DNA of 51,231 nucleotides, taken from an uncultured SAR86 cluster bacterium. GTDB taxonomy: Bacteria > Pseudomonadota > Gammaproteobacteria > Magnimaribacterales > D2472. The translations under genes and the position numbers were made by a program. Positions 9,529-18,545 of the stretch are shown one piece after another. The stretch is taken from the NCBI GenBank assembly GCA_902627055.1, contig CACOHS010000008.1, positions 1 through 51,231 of the forward strand, read 5' to 3'. A model generated the notes under the pieces. The model searched no databases and was not told the origin of the DNA. It saw nothing but the letters and a program-made list of their open reading frames with translations. Every line of letters starts with the position of its first letter. Position 1 is the stretch's first letter.

Positions 9529-9997
9529 TGTTAAAAAAGGCTATTTTTTTATACTCCTTTTAATCACCCTTGATTTGATATCAAAATTGATGGCAGAGCA
9601 ATATTTAGAGTTTGGTCAATCAGTGCCCTTGATCCCCATTTTAGACTTTTTCTTGGTTTATAACTCTGGAATAGCTTTCAGTATTTTGGATATAAATAAT
9701 AAGCTGCTCAGTTTTGGACTATCTATTCTTGGACTTTTGATAGTAGGCTATCTTAATGCATTGTATAGAGTTCAAGAGTCATCAATTTATCAAGTTACTT
9801 TCATATTGATTATCTCTGGTGCAATGGGCAACATATTAGATAGGTTAGTGGATGGAGTAGTTACAGATTTTTTATATTTGCATATTGGAAGCACCTCATT
9901 TTTTGTTTTTAATTTAGCAGATGCATTTATATCCATTGGAGCAGCTTTATTTTTCATTATGGAATTTAAAAAATATCTCTATAATAGCGAACCATGA
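9497..9997 (+). CDS. lspA: Lipoprotein signal peptidase LspA
   Basis: Inner-membrane aspartyl protease that cleaves prolipoprotein signal peptides. Four hydrophobic segments; the catalytic aspartates are D124 in VVTDF and D142 in FNLADAF, with GNILDRL and the YNSGIAFS loop also conserved. The start is uncertain: ATG 9497 gives 166 residues but has no ribosome binding site; TTG 9521 gives 158 residues and has GGAGAGGA (9505-9512) eight bases upstream. Either way the start lies inside the end of ileS. The stop overlaps the ispH start by four bases (ATGA). The fkpB gene often found between lspA and ispH is absent. Confidence 0.94.
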   Translation: MVLERTENLLSVKKGYFFILLLITLDLISKLMAEQYLEFGQSVPLIPILDFFLVYNSGIAFSILDINNKLLSFGLSILGLLIVGYLNALYRVQESSIYQVTFILIISGAMGNILDRLVDGVVTDFLYLHIGSTSFFVFNLADAFISIGAALFFIMEFKKYLYNSEP

Positions 9998-10935
9998 AAA
10001 CAAAAATCCTTCTCGCCAATCCAAGAGGCTTCTGTGCGGGCGTAGATCGAGCGATTGATATAGTTAATCAGGCTCTTGTAAAATTTGGCCCACCTATTTA
10101 TGTACGCCATGAAGTTGTTCACAATAAAACTGTAGTAGAGGAACTAAAATCTAAGGGTGTAATTTTTGTTGATGATCTAAGTAAAGTACCAGAATCTTCT
10201 TATGTTATTTTTAGCGCTCATGGAGTTTCAGAAAAAGTTGAAAAAGAACCAGAGATATATAATTTGGTTTCTTTTGATGCAACTTGTCCTTTAGTTACAA
10301 AGGTTCATAATGAAGTTAAGCGACATGTTAGGGCCGGAAGAGATATTGTTTTAATTGGTCATGAAGGTCATCCAGAAGTTGAGGGAACCTTAGGAAGACA
10401 TAACCCAGTTAATTCAAAAAGTAACATCTATCTTGTTCAGGATGATAAAGAGGCTGAATTACTTGAAGTTTCTCAACCAGAAAATCTTACTTATGTAACT
10501 CAAACTACACTTAGTCTAGACGACACTATATCCATTATTGAAGTATTATGTCAAAAATTTCCTAAGATACTCAAACCCAAAAGTGACGATATATGCTACG
10601 CAACTCAAAATAGACAAGATGCAGTGAAACAACTTGCCTTAGAAAGTGAATTTATTATTGTTATTGGTTCAAGAAACAGTTCTAATTCAAATCGTCTTAA
10701 AGAATTAGCTGAAAAATGTGGTGCAACTTCAATTTTAATTGATGGAGCTGATGAGATAGATTTCAATGAGCTTTCTCAATTCAAGAGCATTGGAATTACA
10801 GCGGGAGCATCTGCTCCAGAGTCAATCGTTCAAAATGTTGTGAAAGTTGTCAGCAATAAATTCAATGCGACTCCTGAAGAGCTTGGAGAAAATAAAGAAA
10901 ATATTTATTTCAGATTACCTCCCGAACTTAGATGA
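9994..10935 (+). CDS. ispH: 4-hydroxy-3-methylbut-2-enyl diphosphate reductase IspH
   Basis: Last enzyme of the MEP isoprenoid pathway, making IPP and DMAPP with an iron-sulfur cluster. The three cluster cysteines are visible at C14 (NPRGFCAGVDRA), C98 (FDATCPLVTKVH) and C201 (DDICYATQNRQ). Substrate residues include H43 in RHEVVHN, H76 in SAHGVS, and H126/E128 in HEGHPEVEG. 313 residues is the normal length. Translationally coupled to lspA by ATGA; a 64-base gap follows before ampD. Confidence 0.97.
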   Translation: MKTKILLANPRGFCAGVDRAIDIVNQALVKFGPPIYVRHEVVHNKTVVEELKSKGVIFVDDLSKVPESSYVIFSAHGVSEKVEKEPEIYNLVSFDATCPLVTKVHNEVKRHVRAGRDIVLIGHEGHPEVEGTLGRHNPVNSKSNIYLVQDDKEAELLEVSQPENLTYVTQTTLSLDDTISIIEVLCQKFPKILKPKSDDICYATQNRQDAVKQLALESEFIIVIGSRNSSNSNRLKELAEKCGATSILIDGADEIDFNELSQFKSIGITAGASAPESIVQNVVKVVSNKFNATPEELGENKENIYFRLPPELR

Positions 10936-10999
10936 TTCTTAGACCGAAAGATTTTATGTGAAAAATTCATCTATTACACTACATGTTTAGAAAAAGAAT

Positions 11000-11536
11000 A
11001 TGAAAACTATAGATGGTATTATTGTCGAAGCAGAATTTTGCCCATCACCAAACTTTGATGATAGATCAAAAAATGTAAACATTAATTTGTTTGTTATTCA
11101 CGCAATTAGCTTGCCAGAAGGTAATTACAATACTCAACTTATAAAAGATTTATTCTTAAATAATCTTTGCCCCGGCAATGATAAATTTTTGCAATCTATT
11201 GAGAATCTTAGAGTTTCATCACATTTTTTAATCACCCGTTTTGGAAGTTTAATTCAATTTGTTCCGATACATAAAAGAGCATGGCATGCTGGAAAATCAA
11301 ATTATCAAGGTCGTGAGAACTGCAATGACTTTTCAATTGGGATTGAATTAGAAGGATGTGATACTGATGAATTTACTTCTGCTCAATATAAATCTTTGTC
11401 TAATTTAATCAGTCACATATCAACTGATTTGAAAATTAACAAGAAAAATATTGTTGGCCATAATGAGATAGCTCCAGGAAGAAAAACAGACCCTGGACCA
11501 TTTTTTGATTGGGATTTATTAAAATCAATGTTATGA
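11000..11536 (+). CDS. ampD: 1,6-anhydro-N-acetylmuramyl-L-alanine amidase AmpD
   Basis: Cytosolic zinc amidase that removes the peptide from anhydro-muropeptides during cell-wall recycling. 178 residues. Zinc ligands H34 (FVIHAISLPEG), H154 (VGHNEIAPGRKTDPGP) and D164, and the catalytic E116 (GIELEG), all fall at the positions known for E. coli AmpD. The next gene starts within its stop codon and encodes the AmpG permease, so the uptake and processing steps of muropeptide recycling are co-translated. No ampR or beta-lactamase gene is nearby. Confidence 0.95.
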   Translation: MKTIDGIIVEAEFCPSPNFDDRSKNVNINLFVIHAISLPEGNYNTQLIKDLFLNNLCPGNDKFLQSIENLRVSSHFLITRFGSLIQFVPIHKRAWHAGKSNYQGRENCNDFSIGIELEGCDTDEFTSAQYKSLSNLISHISTDLKINKKNIVGHNEIAPGRKTDPGPFFDWDLLKSML

Positions 11537-12777
11537 ACAAAAAGATATTTGGAATTTTACTGCTTGGCTTTGCCTCGGGACTTCCATATATGCTTGTTTT
11601 TTCAACATTGAGTGCATGGCTAAGAGATGTTGGTGTTTCACTGACTGAGATTGGCTTTTTTGCCTGGTTGGTTTTGACATACTCATTAAAGTTTTTGTGG
11701 GCACCATTTGTTGATAGATACTCAGTGATTGGTTTTAGAATTTTTGGCAAAAGAAGAGGTTGGATACTTTTTTCTCAATTTATGATCTTTTTGTCACTCA
11801 TAGGTATGAGTTTGATTGACCCATTACAAAATCTAAAAATTTTAGCATTGGCGGCATTTTTTGCAGCTTTCTTTGGCTCAATTCAAGATATCGCCATTGA
11901 TGCTTTGAGAATTGAAATTGGCGATGCAAAAGAGCAAGGAAATTTAGCAGCTAGTTATCAATTTGGATACAGAATTGCAATTCTTGCAGCTACATCCATG
12001 GCATTAATTTTTGCAGATTTCAAAGATTGGTCATATGTCTATCAATTAATGGGATTATTAATGTTAATTGGAGCTGCTGGAGCCATAATTTGTAATGAAC
12101 CACATAATGATGAGATAGTTATCTTGAGATTTGATACTGCTCTTATTGAGTCGATAAAAGACTTCTTTAGCCGTTTTGGGCTATGGGCCTCAGCTTTATT
12201 ATTATTAATAATATCTACATACAGACTGACTGACATTGTCATGGGTCCTATGGCAATGCCTTTTTATATAGATTTAGGCTTTTCTAAAACAGAGATCGGA
12301 GCACTAGTAAAAACAATTGCTCTTTTCGGATCCATTGTTGGTTTTTTCATTGGAGGACTTTTAATTAAAAAAATATCTTTATTTAACGCACTTTTAGTTG
12401 GAGGTATAAGCGTATTGATTACAAATTTATTTTTTGCGTTTGTGGCTAGTTCGGATCCAAACTTATCTTTATTATCAGTCATAGTTGGCTTGGATAGTTT
12501 TGCTGCTGGTTTGGTTGGAACAGTTAACATTGCATTTTTAACAAGTTTGGTTTCAAAAAAATTCACCGCTGTTCAATATGCTTTATTGACATCTTTTATG
12601 ATGCTTCCAGGAAAATTTTTTAGTGGTTTTTCGGGATTTTTGGCCGACTATTTTATCTCATTAACCTCGCTTCAAACTGGATGGACATATTTTTTCTTCT
12701 TAACTACAGCAATTTCTATTCCGGCATTGCTGTTGATAATTATTTATAAAAAGACCTATTCAGACCATGCAGTTTAG
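11533..12777 (+). CDS. ampG: Muropeptide permease AmpG (MFS)
   Basis: Major facilitator permease importing anhydro-muropeptides from the periplasm. I take the ATG at 11533 (414 residues) because it overlaps the ampD stop as ATGA and gives MNKKIFGILLLGFASGLP; an in-frame ATG at 11509 would add eight residues. About 12 membrane segments. KFLWAPFVDRY (about residues 56-66) is the AmpG form of the first cytoplasmic loop, and RRGWILFSQ follows. The ampD neighbour supports the substrate call. Confidence 0.9.
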   Translation: MNKKIFGILLLGFASGLPYMLVFSTLSAWLRDVGVSLTEIGFFAWLVLTYSLKFLWAPFVDRYSVIGFRIFGKRRGWILFSQFMIFLSLIGMSLIDPLQNLKILALAAFFAAFFGSIQDIAIDALRIEIGDAKEQGNLAASYQFGYRIAILAATSMALIFADFKDWSYVYQLMGLLMLIGAAGAIICNEPHNDEIVILRFDTALIESIKDFFSRFGLWASALLLLIISTYRLTDIVMGPMAMPFYIDLGFSKTEIGALVKTIALFGSIVGFFIGGLLIKKISLFNALLVGGISVLITNLFFAFVASSDPNLSLLSVIVGLDSFAAGLVGTVNIAFLTSLVSKKFTAVQYALLTSFMMLPGKFFSGFSGFLADYFISLTSLQTGWTYFFFLTTAISIPALLLIIIYKKTYSDHAV

Positions 12778-13108
12778 TTTTAGAATCATACTTGCAATAT
12801 CAGTTTTCATAATCACCATTCTTTCTATTCAAGAAGTTGATATTGAATCCTCATTAAAATTTTTAGATAAAGCACTGCATTTTCTTTGTTTCAGCTACCT
12901 AACTTTTATTACATGGCTTAGTAGAATTTTAAACAAGGATTTGCATGTTTATGTTATAGTCCTCGCCTACGGGATTTTGATAGAGATAGTTCAAAGGTTT
13001 TTACCATATCGATCCTTTGAATATCTTGATATTTTTGCTGATTTCGTAGGAATAATAGGGGGATTAATAATTATTAAAATTTTTAAGAATTTATATCCTA
13101 AGTATTGA
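12767..13108 (+). CDS. VanZ-like small membrane protein
   Basis: 113 residues with about four hydrophobic segments. The pair of motifs DKALHFLCFSYL (about residues 35-46) and EIVQRFLPYRSFEYLDIFAD (about 78-97) is the pattern of the VanZ-like family, whose role is mostly unknown outside teicoplanin resistance. The ATG lies 11 bases inside the end of ampG, so it is probably co-expressed with the muropeptide recycling genes. Function not established. Confidence 0.75.
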   Translation: MQFSFRIILAISVFIITILSIQEVDIESSLKFLDKALHFLCFSYLTFITWLSRILNKDLHVYVIVLAYGILIEIVQRFLPYRSFEYLDIFADFVGIIGGLIIIKIFKNLYPKY

Positions 13109-13120
13109 ATTAGGATTTTT
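13095..13120 (+). terminator. Weak stem-loop plus T-run at the end of the ampG/VanZ run
   Basis: ATCCTAA (13095-13101) and TTAGGAT (13110-13116) form a perfect seven-base stem with an eight-base loop, followed by a short T-run. The stem is AT-rich and spans the stop codon of the VanZ-like gene, so any termination would be weak. It could equally be an accident of composition. Confidence 0.3.
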
Positions 13121-13132
13121 AAACCATAAATA
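13105..13132 (+). promoter_or_regulatory. Possible heat-shock (sigma-32-like) promoter for groES-groEL
   Basis: TTGAA (13105-13109), 12 bases, then AACCATAAAT (13122-13131) resembles the sigma-32 pattern CTTGAA / CCCCATnT, with the -10 C-tract only partly kept. It overlaps the end of the VanZ-like gene. No CIRCE element (TTAGCACTC inverted repeat) is present, which fits sigma-factor rather than HrcA control. Inferred from pattern only. Confidence 0.35.
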
Positions 13133-13138
13133 GTTCAT

Positions 13139-13157
13139 ATCCTTAAATAATAAGGAT
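13139..13157. repeat. Perfect inverted repeat in the groES leader
   Basis: ATCCTTA (13139-13145), five bases, then TAAGGAT (13151-13157). It sits 28 bases before the groES ATG and just upstream of the ribosome binding site AAGGAG. It could be an operator or a small RNA hairpin in the leader; no known binding motif is recognised. Confidence 0.45.
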
Positions 13158-13185
13158 TATTGTTATTTTAAGAAGGAGAAATACA

Positions 13186-13473
13186 ATGAAATTGAAACCT
13201 TTACACGATAAAGTTTTAGTTAAAAGAACAGATGAAGAGCAGACTACTCCCGGAGGAATTGTTCTGCCTGGCTCTGCCACTGAAAAACCTTCTCAAGGTG
13301 AAGTGGTTGCTGTTGGTCCTGGAAAAAGACAGGATAACGGAGATGTTGTACCAATGGGGGTCAAAGTTGGCGACTTAGTAATATTTGGCCAATACGGCGG
13401 AAATGAAATAAAAATTGATGGCGATGAATATCTTATTCTTAGTGAGAGCGATATTTACGGTATTTTCAGTTAA
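13186..13473 (+). CDS. groES: Co-chaperonin GroES
   Basis: 95-residue heptameric lid of the GroEL chaperonin. It has [14 protein letters not shown] at the start, the mobile-loop region [15 protein letters not shown] (about residues 17-31) and [10 protein letters not shown] at the end. A strong ribosome binding site, AAGGAGAA, lies ahead of the ATG, unusual in this window where most sites are weak, and fits high expression. Followed after 31 bases by groEL. Confidence 0.98.
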   Translation: MKLKPLHDKVLVKRTDEEQTTPGGIVLPGSATEKPSQGEVVAVGPGKRQDNGDVVPMGVKVGDLVIFGQYGGNEIKIDGDEYLILSESDIYGIFS

Positions 13474-13492
13474 ACATTCAATAAATTATTAG

Positions 13493-15154
<1,662 letters not shown>

Positions 15155-15172
15155 GTTGAAATAATAATTATT

Positions 15173-15200
15173 AAAAACGGGGTATATCCCCGTTTTTTTT
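15173..15200 (+). terminator. Rho-independent terminator of groES-groEL
   Basis: AAAAACGGGG (15173-15182), loop TATAT, then CCCCGTTTTT (15188-15197) running on into three more T. A perfect 10-base stem with a T-tract, 18 bases after the groEL stop. The best terminator in the window. Confidence 0.95.
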
Positions 15201-15226
15201 GATCAATATTAACTTTTTATCCATTT

Positions 15227-15268
15227 ATCAATGTTTGTATTGATTCTTATTTCAAACTTCTTGATAAT
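15227..15268 (+). promoter_or_regulatory. Sigma-70 promoter of the nickel-SOD cassette with an operator-like inverted repeat
   Basis: TTGATT (15240-15245), 17 bases, GATAAT (15263-15268) is a good sigma-70 promoter 33 bases ahead of the first cassette gene. An inverted repeat ATCAAT (15227-15232), six bases, ATTGAT (15239-15244) overlaps the -35 box, where a repressor could block polymerase. A nickel- or iron-responsive regulator (Nur or Fur type) would make biological sense, but the repeat is not a recognised box of either. Confidence 0.55.
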
Positions 15269-15301
15269 TAATTTAACTAAACAATACAACTTTAAAAAAT
15301 T

Positions 15302-15490
15302 ATGCATAAAACATTTACCTTATTCATTTTTGGGCTGCCCTTATTAGTTTCACCAAATCTTTTTGCTCATGCCGGAGATCTGCATTTTCACAATATAGAT
15401 TTAATAGCTTTTTGCTTAATATTTTTGGGACTAATATCGTCAGCATTCATTTCAAAAAAAACTATCAACCTTAAAACTGGAGACAAATAA
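15302..15490 (+). CDS. Small His-rich membrane protein before Ni-SOD
   Basis: 62 residues. An N-terminal signal-like hydrophobic stretch (about residues 4-22) ends in FAHAGDLHFHN, with three His in eight residues where a mature N-terminus would begin, followed by a second hydrophobic segment (about 33-50) and a lysine-containing tail. The stop is directly followed by the sodN ATG with no gap, so it is almost certainly co-translated with sodN. His-rich N-termini after a signal peptide occur in nickel-handling proteins of the HupE/UreJ type, but this is far shorter. I do not recognise a family; a role in nickel delivery is inferred from context. Confidence 0.65.
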   Translation: MHKTFTLFIFGLPLLVSPNLFAHAGDLHFHNIDLIAFCLIFLGLISSAFISKKTINLKTGDK

Positions 15491-15949
15491 ATGATAACAA
15501 TAAAAGACACATATGCTCATTGTGATATACCTTGTGCTGTTTATGATCCTTATACTGCCCAATTTGCCGCATTAAGCATTGTTCGAATTTTAGATCTCAT
15601 AGAAGAGATGGATGACAATCCTTCTTCAAAAGCTGACTTAACTAGGCTGGCAAGACTAGTTTCTCAAAAGGAGGAACATGCATCTGAAGTTAAGGAGGCA
15701 ATTAGAGTAATTTGGGGCGATTATTTTAAGGAGCCACAAATTGAAAAATTTCCTGAAATTCATGATTTAACTCATTCAATTATGATGACAGCATCAAAAT
15801 GTAAACAAGAGCTAAGCAGAGAAAACGGTGTAAATCTTCTCGAAAAAGTGAATAGATTTGCTGAAATTTTCTGGGCAACCAAAGATGTTGAAACTCAAGC
15901 AAAGAAAGCTTTAAATCCACCGAATTTGGACATTATTTCTCCAACTTAA
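15491..15949 (+). CDS. sodN: Nickel superoxide dismutase
   Basis: Converts superoxide to oxygen and hydrogen peroxide using nickel. 152 residues. The nickel hook HCDIPCAVYDP begins at H10; after removal of a nine-residue propeptide this His becomes the N-terminal ligand, with C11 and C15 as the thiolates. The family pattern is HCDxPCGxYDP; here the Gly after the second Cys is Ala16. The rest is predicted helical. It is followed by the maturation protease sodX, the standard arrangement in marine bacteria, where Ni-SOD can replace iron enzymes. Confidence 0.95.
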   Translation: MITIKDTYAHCDIPCAVYDPYTAQFAALSIVRILDLIEEMDDNPSSKADLTRLARLVSQKEEHASEVKEAIRVIWGDYFKEPQIEKFPEIHDLTHSIMMTASKCKQELSRENGVNLLEKVNRFAEIFWATKDVETQAKKALNPPNLDIISPT

Positions 15950-15950
15950 G

Positions 15951-16226
15951 TTGATTAATATTTTCAAGGTTAAAGGAGTAAGCATGCTCCCTGCTTTTTC
16001 AAATAATGACTATGTTATGACAAGACGCACAAATTACATTAAAAAAAATGATGTAGTTGTTATTAACGCAGAAAAAAATACTCCGATCATTAAAAGAATT
16101 GATTCTTTATTTGACGGAGGGTTCCAAGTCTCAAGTGATAACAAAGCTTATGAATCAGAGATTTGTAATAAGAAATATAGTTGCGATGATATTTTAGGAA
16201 AGGTTATTTTTAAATTTTCATTTTAA
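15951..16226 (+). CDS. sodX: Nickel-type SOD maturation protease SodX
   Basis: 91-residue S24/S26-like peptidase that would trim the SodN propeptide to expose the His ligand. The nucleophile is S11 in VKGVSMLPAF and the general base K48 in PIIKRID, as in signal-peptidase-like enzymes. It starts with TTG one base after the sodN stop; there is no in-frame ATG before the catalytic serine, so the TTG is well supported. No membrane anchor is seen, so it acts in the cytosol. Confidence 0.88.
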   Translation: MINIFKVKGVSMLPAFSNNDYVMTRRTNYIKKNDVVVINAEKNTPIIKRIDSLFDGGFQVSSDNKAYESEICNKKYSCDDILGKVIFKFSF

Positions 16227-16233
16227 GGGGAGT

Positions 16234-16623
16234 ATGGAAAAATTACATTTTCAATTTTTAGGTCTTACAGTTGAAAAAATTTCCATATTTTATGGAATTT
16301 TTTTAATAATTTTTGGAATTTTTATATCTATAGTATCAAATAGCAATTCTCTTACTTCATATATACCAACTTTTTTTGGTATCCCAATATTTGCATTCGG
16401 TTATCTTTCGATACGTTATCCTGAAAAAAAGAAATTATTTATGCACATCATTGTTTTGATTGGCTTAATAATTTTTTTAGGCGGCCTAGATTTCCTAAGA
16501 AGTTATCCTAATTTCTTTGAAAATCTTTGGGCAGATATATCCAAGCTCTCATTGCTGATTTCTGGACTAATATTTACATATATAAATATTCAATCATTTA
16601 TTTTCATAAGAAAAAATAAATAA
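16234..16623 (+). CDS. Hypothetical four-helix membrane protein
   Basis: 129 residues, not recognised. Four hydrophobic segments at about 17-36, 42-61, 70-88 and 102-124, with a basic loop RYPEKKK between the second and third. It has the clear ribosome binding site AAGGGGAG (16225-16232) and starts seven bases after sodX, so it may be the last gene of the nickel-SOD cassette. It meets corB tail to tail with a two-base gap. Function unknown. Confidence 0.75.
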   Translation: MEKLHFQFLGLTVEKISIFYGIFLIIFGIFISIVSNSNSLTSYIPTFFGIPIFAFGYLSIRYPEKKKLFMHIIVLIGLIIFLGGLDFLRSYPNFFENLWADISKLSLLISGLIFTYINIQSFIFIRKNK

Positions 16624-16625
16624 AA

Positions 16626-17873
16626 TTATTTCCTATGGATCTTAGCTTTTGAAATAAAGTTATCTTCTATTTTTAATATTTCTATCCTGTAATTACCAAT
16701 TTCTAAACAAACATTTTCTTGAGGAATTTGATCAAGAAAATCAGTTATTGCTCCATTAATAGTCTTTGATCCATCCTCGTCAATATCCCAGTCCATAAAA
16801 TTATTTAATTCTCTTATCCTTGAATTACCGTCAGCAATTACAGACCCATCTTTTTTCTTTAGGAACTCCTTTTCTAATTCAGCTCTAGCTGCACCAAACT
16901 TTCCAACTATTTCGGTAAAGATATCCTCCAGGGTAAGAAGACCTTGTATTTCACCATATTCATCAACTACTAGTGAGAGGTTATTATCCTGTTGTTGGAA
17001 TTTGTTAAGCTGTGTCGATATAGTAGTGCTCTGAGATATGAATGTGGTTTCAGAGAGCAGATCTTTAATATTGGTTTCTTCTTCAAGCGCCTCTATGAAT
17101 TGGTGCGATTCTTTAAGGTGAAGCACTCCAATCACACTGTCAATAGACCCTTTAAAAACAGGAAGCCTGCTGTAATATGATGATTTAATAATTTCTTGAG
17201 CAGCCTCTATGCTATCAGTGATATCTATTCCAATAATCTCAGCATGAGGAGTCATAATATCCTCAACGGTTAATTCTTCCATGCCTAAGATAGATGAAAG
17301 CATCTCCCTAGATTGATTAGGTATTAGATCACCATGCTCATCTAAGAGCGTTCTTAATTCTTCTGTATTTAAATCATCGTTTGAAGCTGATCCCAGAGGA
17401 TCAACATTGAAGATCTTAAGAATTCTTGAGCTAACAATATTTGTTAACCACACCAAAGGCTTAAAAATAATTACCAATAACTTTAAAAGCCAAGAGGATT
17501 TAGTAGCAAAATTTTCTGGATAAACACTCGCAATTGTTTTTGGAGTAATTTCTGAGAAGACTAATATAACTAATGTGAGAATAATTGATCCAAGTAAAAC
17601 GTTTCCACCAAAATAATCAATCATTATTATTGTAACTATTGCTGAAGCAAGAATGTTTGCGAAGTTATTTCCGATCAATATAGATGAGAGCAGAATATCT
17701 GGTCTTTGAAGTAATTTTAAAGCTCTTTTTGCGCCTTTTGTTCCTTTAGACAAATTACGTAATTTAACTTTATTGGATGCCATCATTCCTGTTTCAGATC
17801 CTGATGAAAAGGCAGAAAAAATTAAAAGCACAAAAAGCGCAAGAAATAAAAAAGATAGAGAGTTAGTGCCCAA
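16626..17873 (-). CDS. corB: CorB/CorC-family membrane protein (DUF21-CBS-CorC_HlyC), YfjD-like
   Basis: 415 residues: DUF21 membrane domain (about 1-180, with FSSGSETGMMASNKVKLRN and VFSEITPKTIASVYPE), a CBS pair (about 195-315, with VEDIMTPHAEIIGID and LVVDEYGEIQGLLTLEDI) and a C-terminal CorC_HlyC domain (about 330-410). The CNNM/CorB family is linked to magnesium export and resistance to cobalt. Pairing with ypjD on the same strand matches the E. coli ypjD-yfjD locus. Confidence 0.9.
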   Translation of the reverse strand: MGTNSLSFLFLALFVLLIFSAFSSGSETGMMASNKVKLRNLSKGTKGAKRALKLLQRPDILLSSILIGNNFANILASAIVTIIMIDYFGGNVLLGSIILTLVILVFSEITPKTIASVYPENFATKSSWLLKLLVIIFKPLVWLTNIVSSRILKIFNVDPLGSASNDDLNTEELRTLLDEHGDLIPNQSREMLSSILGMEELTVEDIMTPHAEIIGIDITDSIEAAQEIIKSSYYSRLPVFKGSIDSVIGVLHLKESHQFIEALEEETNIKDLLSETTFISQSTTISTQLNKFQQQDNNLSLVVDEYGEIQGLLTLEDIFTEIVGKFGAARAELEKEFLKKKDGSVIADGNSRIRELNNFMDWDIDEDGSKTINGAITDFLDQIPQENVCLEIGNYRIEILKIEDNFISKAKIHRK

Positions 17874-17879
17874 GGAAAT

Positions 17880-18443
17880 CTATATGTAGTTAATTAATAT
17901 AATTGAATTGCCAAAATAAGCTAAGAGAACCATTGCAAAAGAAAGAATTGTACCTCTTACAGCGTATCTTACTTTTAAATTAGCGTATTTTACTCCTAAA
18001 AATGTTAGCAAATAAACAATTAATGCAAATGAAGTAAAAATAATTTTAAAAATTAGTTCTATATTCACTTCTCCAATTACCATAAAGCCTGAGATAAGAG
18101 AGAGAATTAAACCTAAAAGCCCACTACCAATCAACAAAAATATTTCATTATATTCTCTTTCAACAGATTTAGTATTTGAACCAATTGTTCCTTTTTTGAT
18201 CATTGTTATGTGTCTCTCTAAAAGAGTCGTTTCAAAGAATGTAACTATTAATATAACAATACTGAAGCTTGTTGCCGAAAGATGAGCTGAGCGGAGAGAC
18301 ATACCTTCTGTATAAAGCATTATCGCAAGAATCAGAATTAAAGCCAGAAATAAACCTGCATAGACCTGTTTTGAGGAACTTAGAGCAATTCTAGATAAAA
18401 AGTATGCAAAAAGAGCGGTTAATGTTGTAAAAGGGAATGACAT
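17880..18443 (-). CDS. ypjD: YpjD-like cytochrome c assembly family membrane protein (short)
   Basis: 187-residue membrane protein with about six hydrophobic segments. The C-terminal half aligns by eye to E. coli YpjD: VEREYNEIFLLIGSGLLG and a final ILSFAMVLLAYFGNSI where YpjD has an equivalent LAYFGSRIV end. YpjD is normally about 260 residues, so the N-terminal part is shortened by roughly 75. Six bases upstream of corB on the same strand. In E. coli this gene diverges from ffh and the rpsP operon; here it diverges straight from rpsP, with no ffh between. Confidence 0.75.
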   Translation of the reverse strand: MSFPFTTLTALFAYFLSRIALSSSKQVYAGLFLALILILAIMLYTEGMSLRSAHLSATSFSIVILIVTFFETTLLERHITMIKKGTIGSNTKSVEREYNEIFLLIGSGLLGLILSLISGFMVIGEVNIELIFKIIFTSFALIVYLLTFLGVKYANLKVRYAVRGTILSFAMVLLAYFGNSIILINYI

Positions 18444-18545
18444 TGTTAAATTTTTTTTTGTAATCTTTATATATTAACACTATCAAATTCTTCAAGGTTA
18501 ACCTAAAATACAGACTTTTTTAAAGATACAGATTTCAATTTTTAT

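Noticed and set aside
13109-13185. CIRCE/HrcA site before groES
   Set aside because: The TTAGCACTC-N9-GAGTGCTAA pattern is absent; the palindromes there are different.
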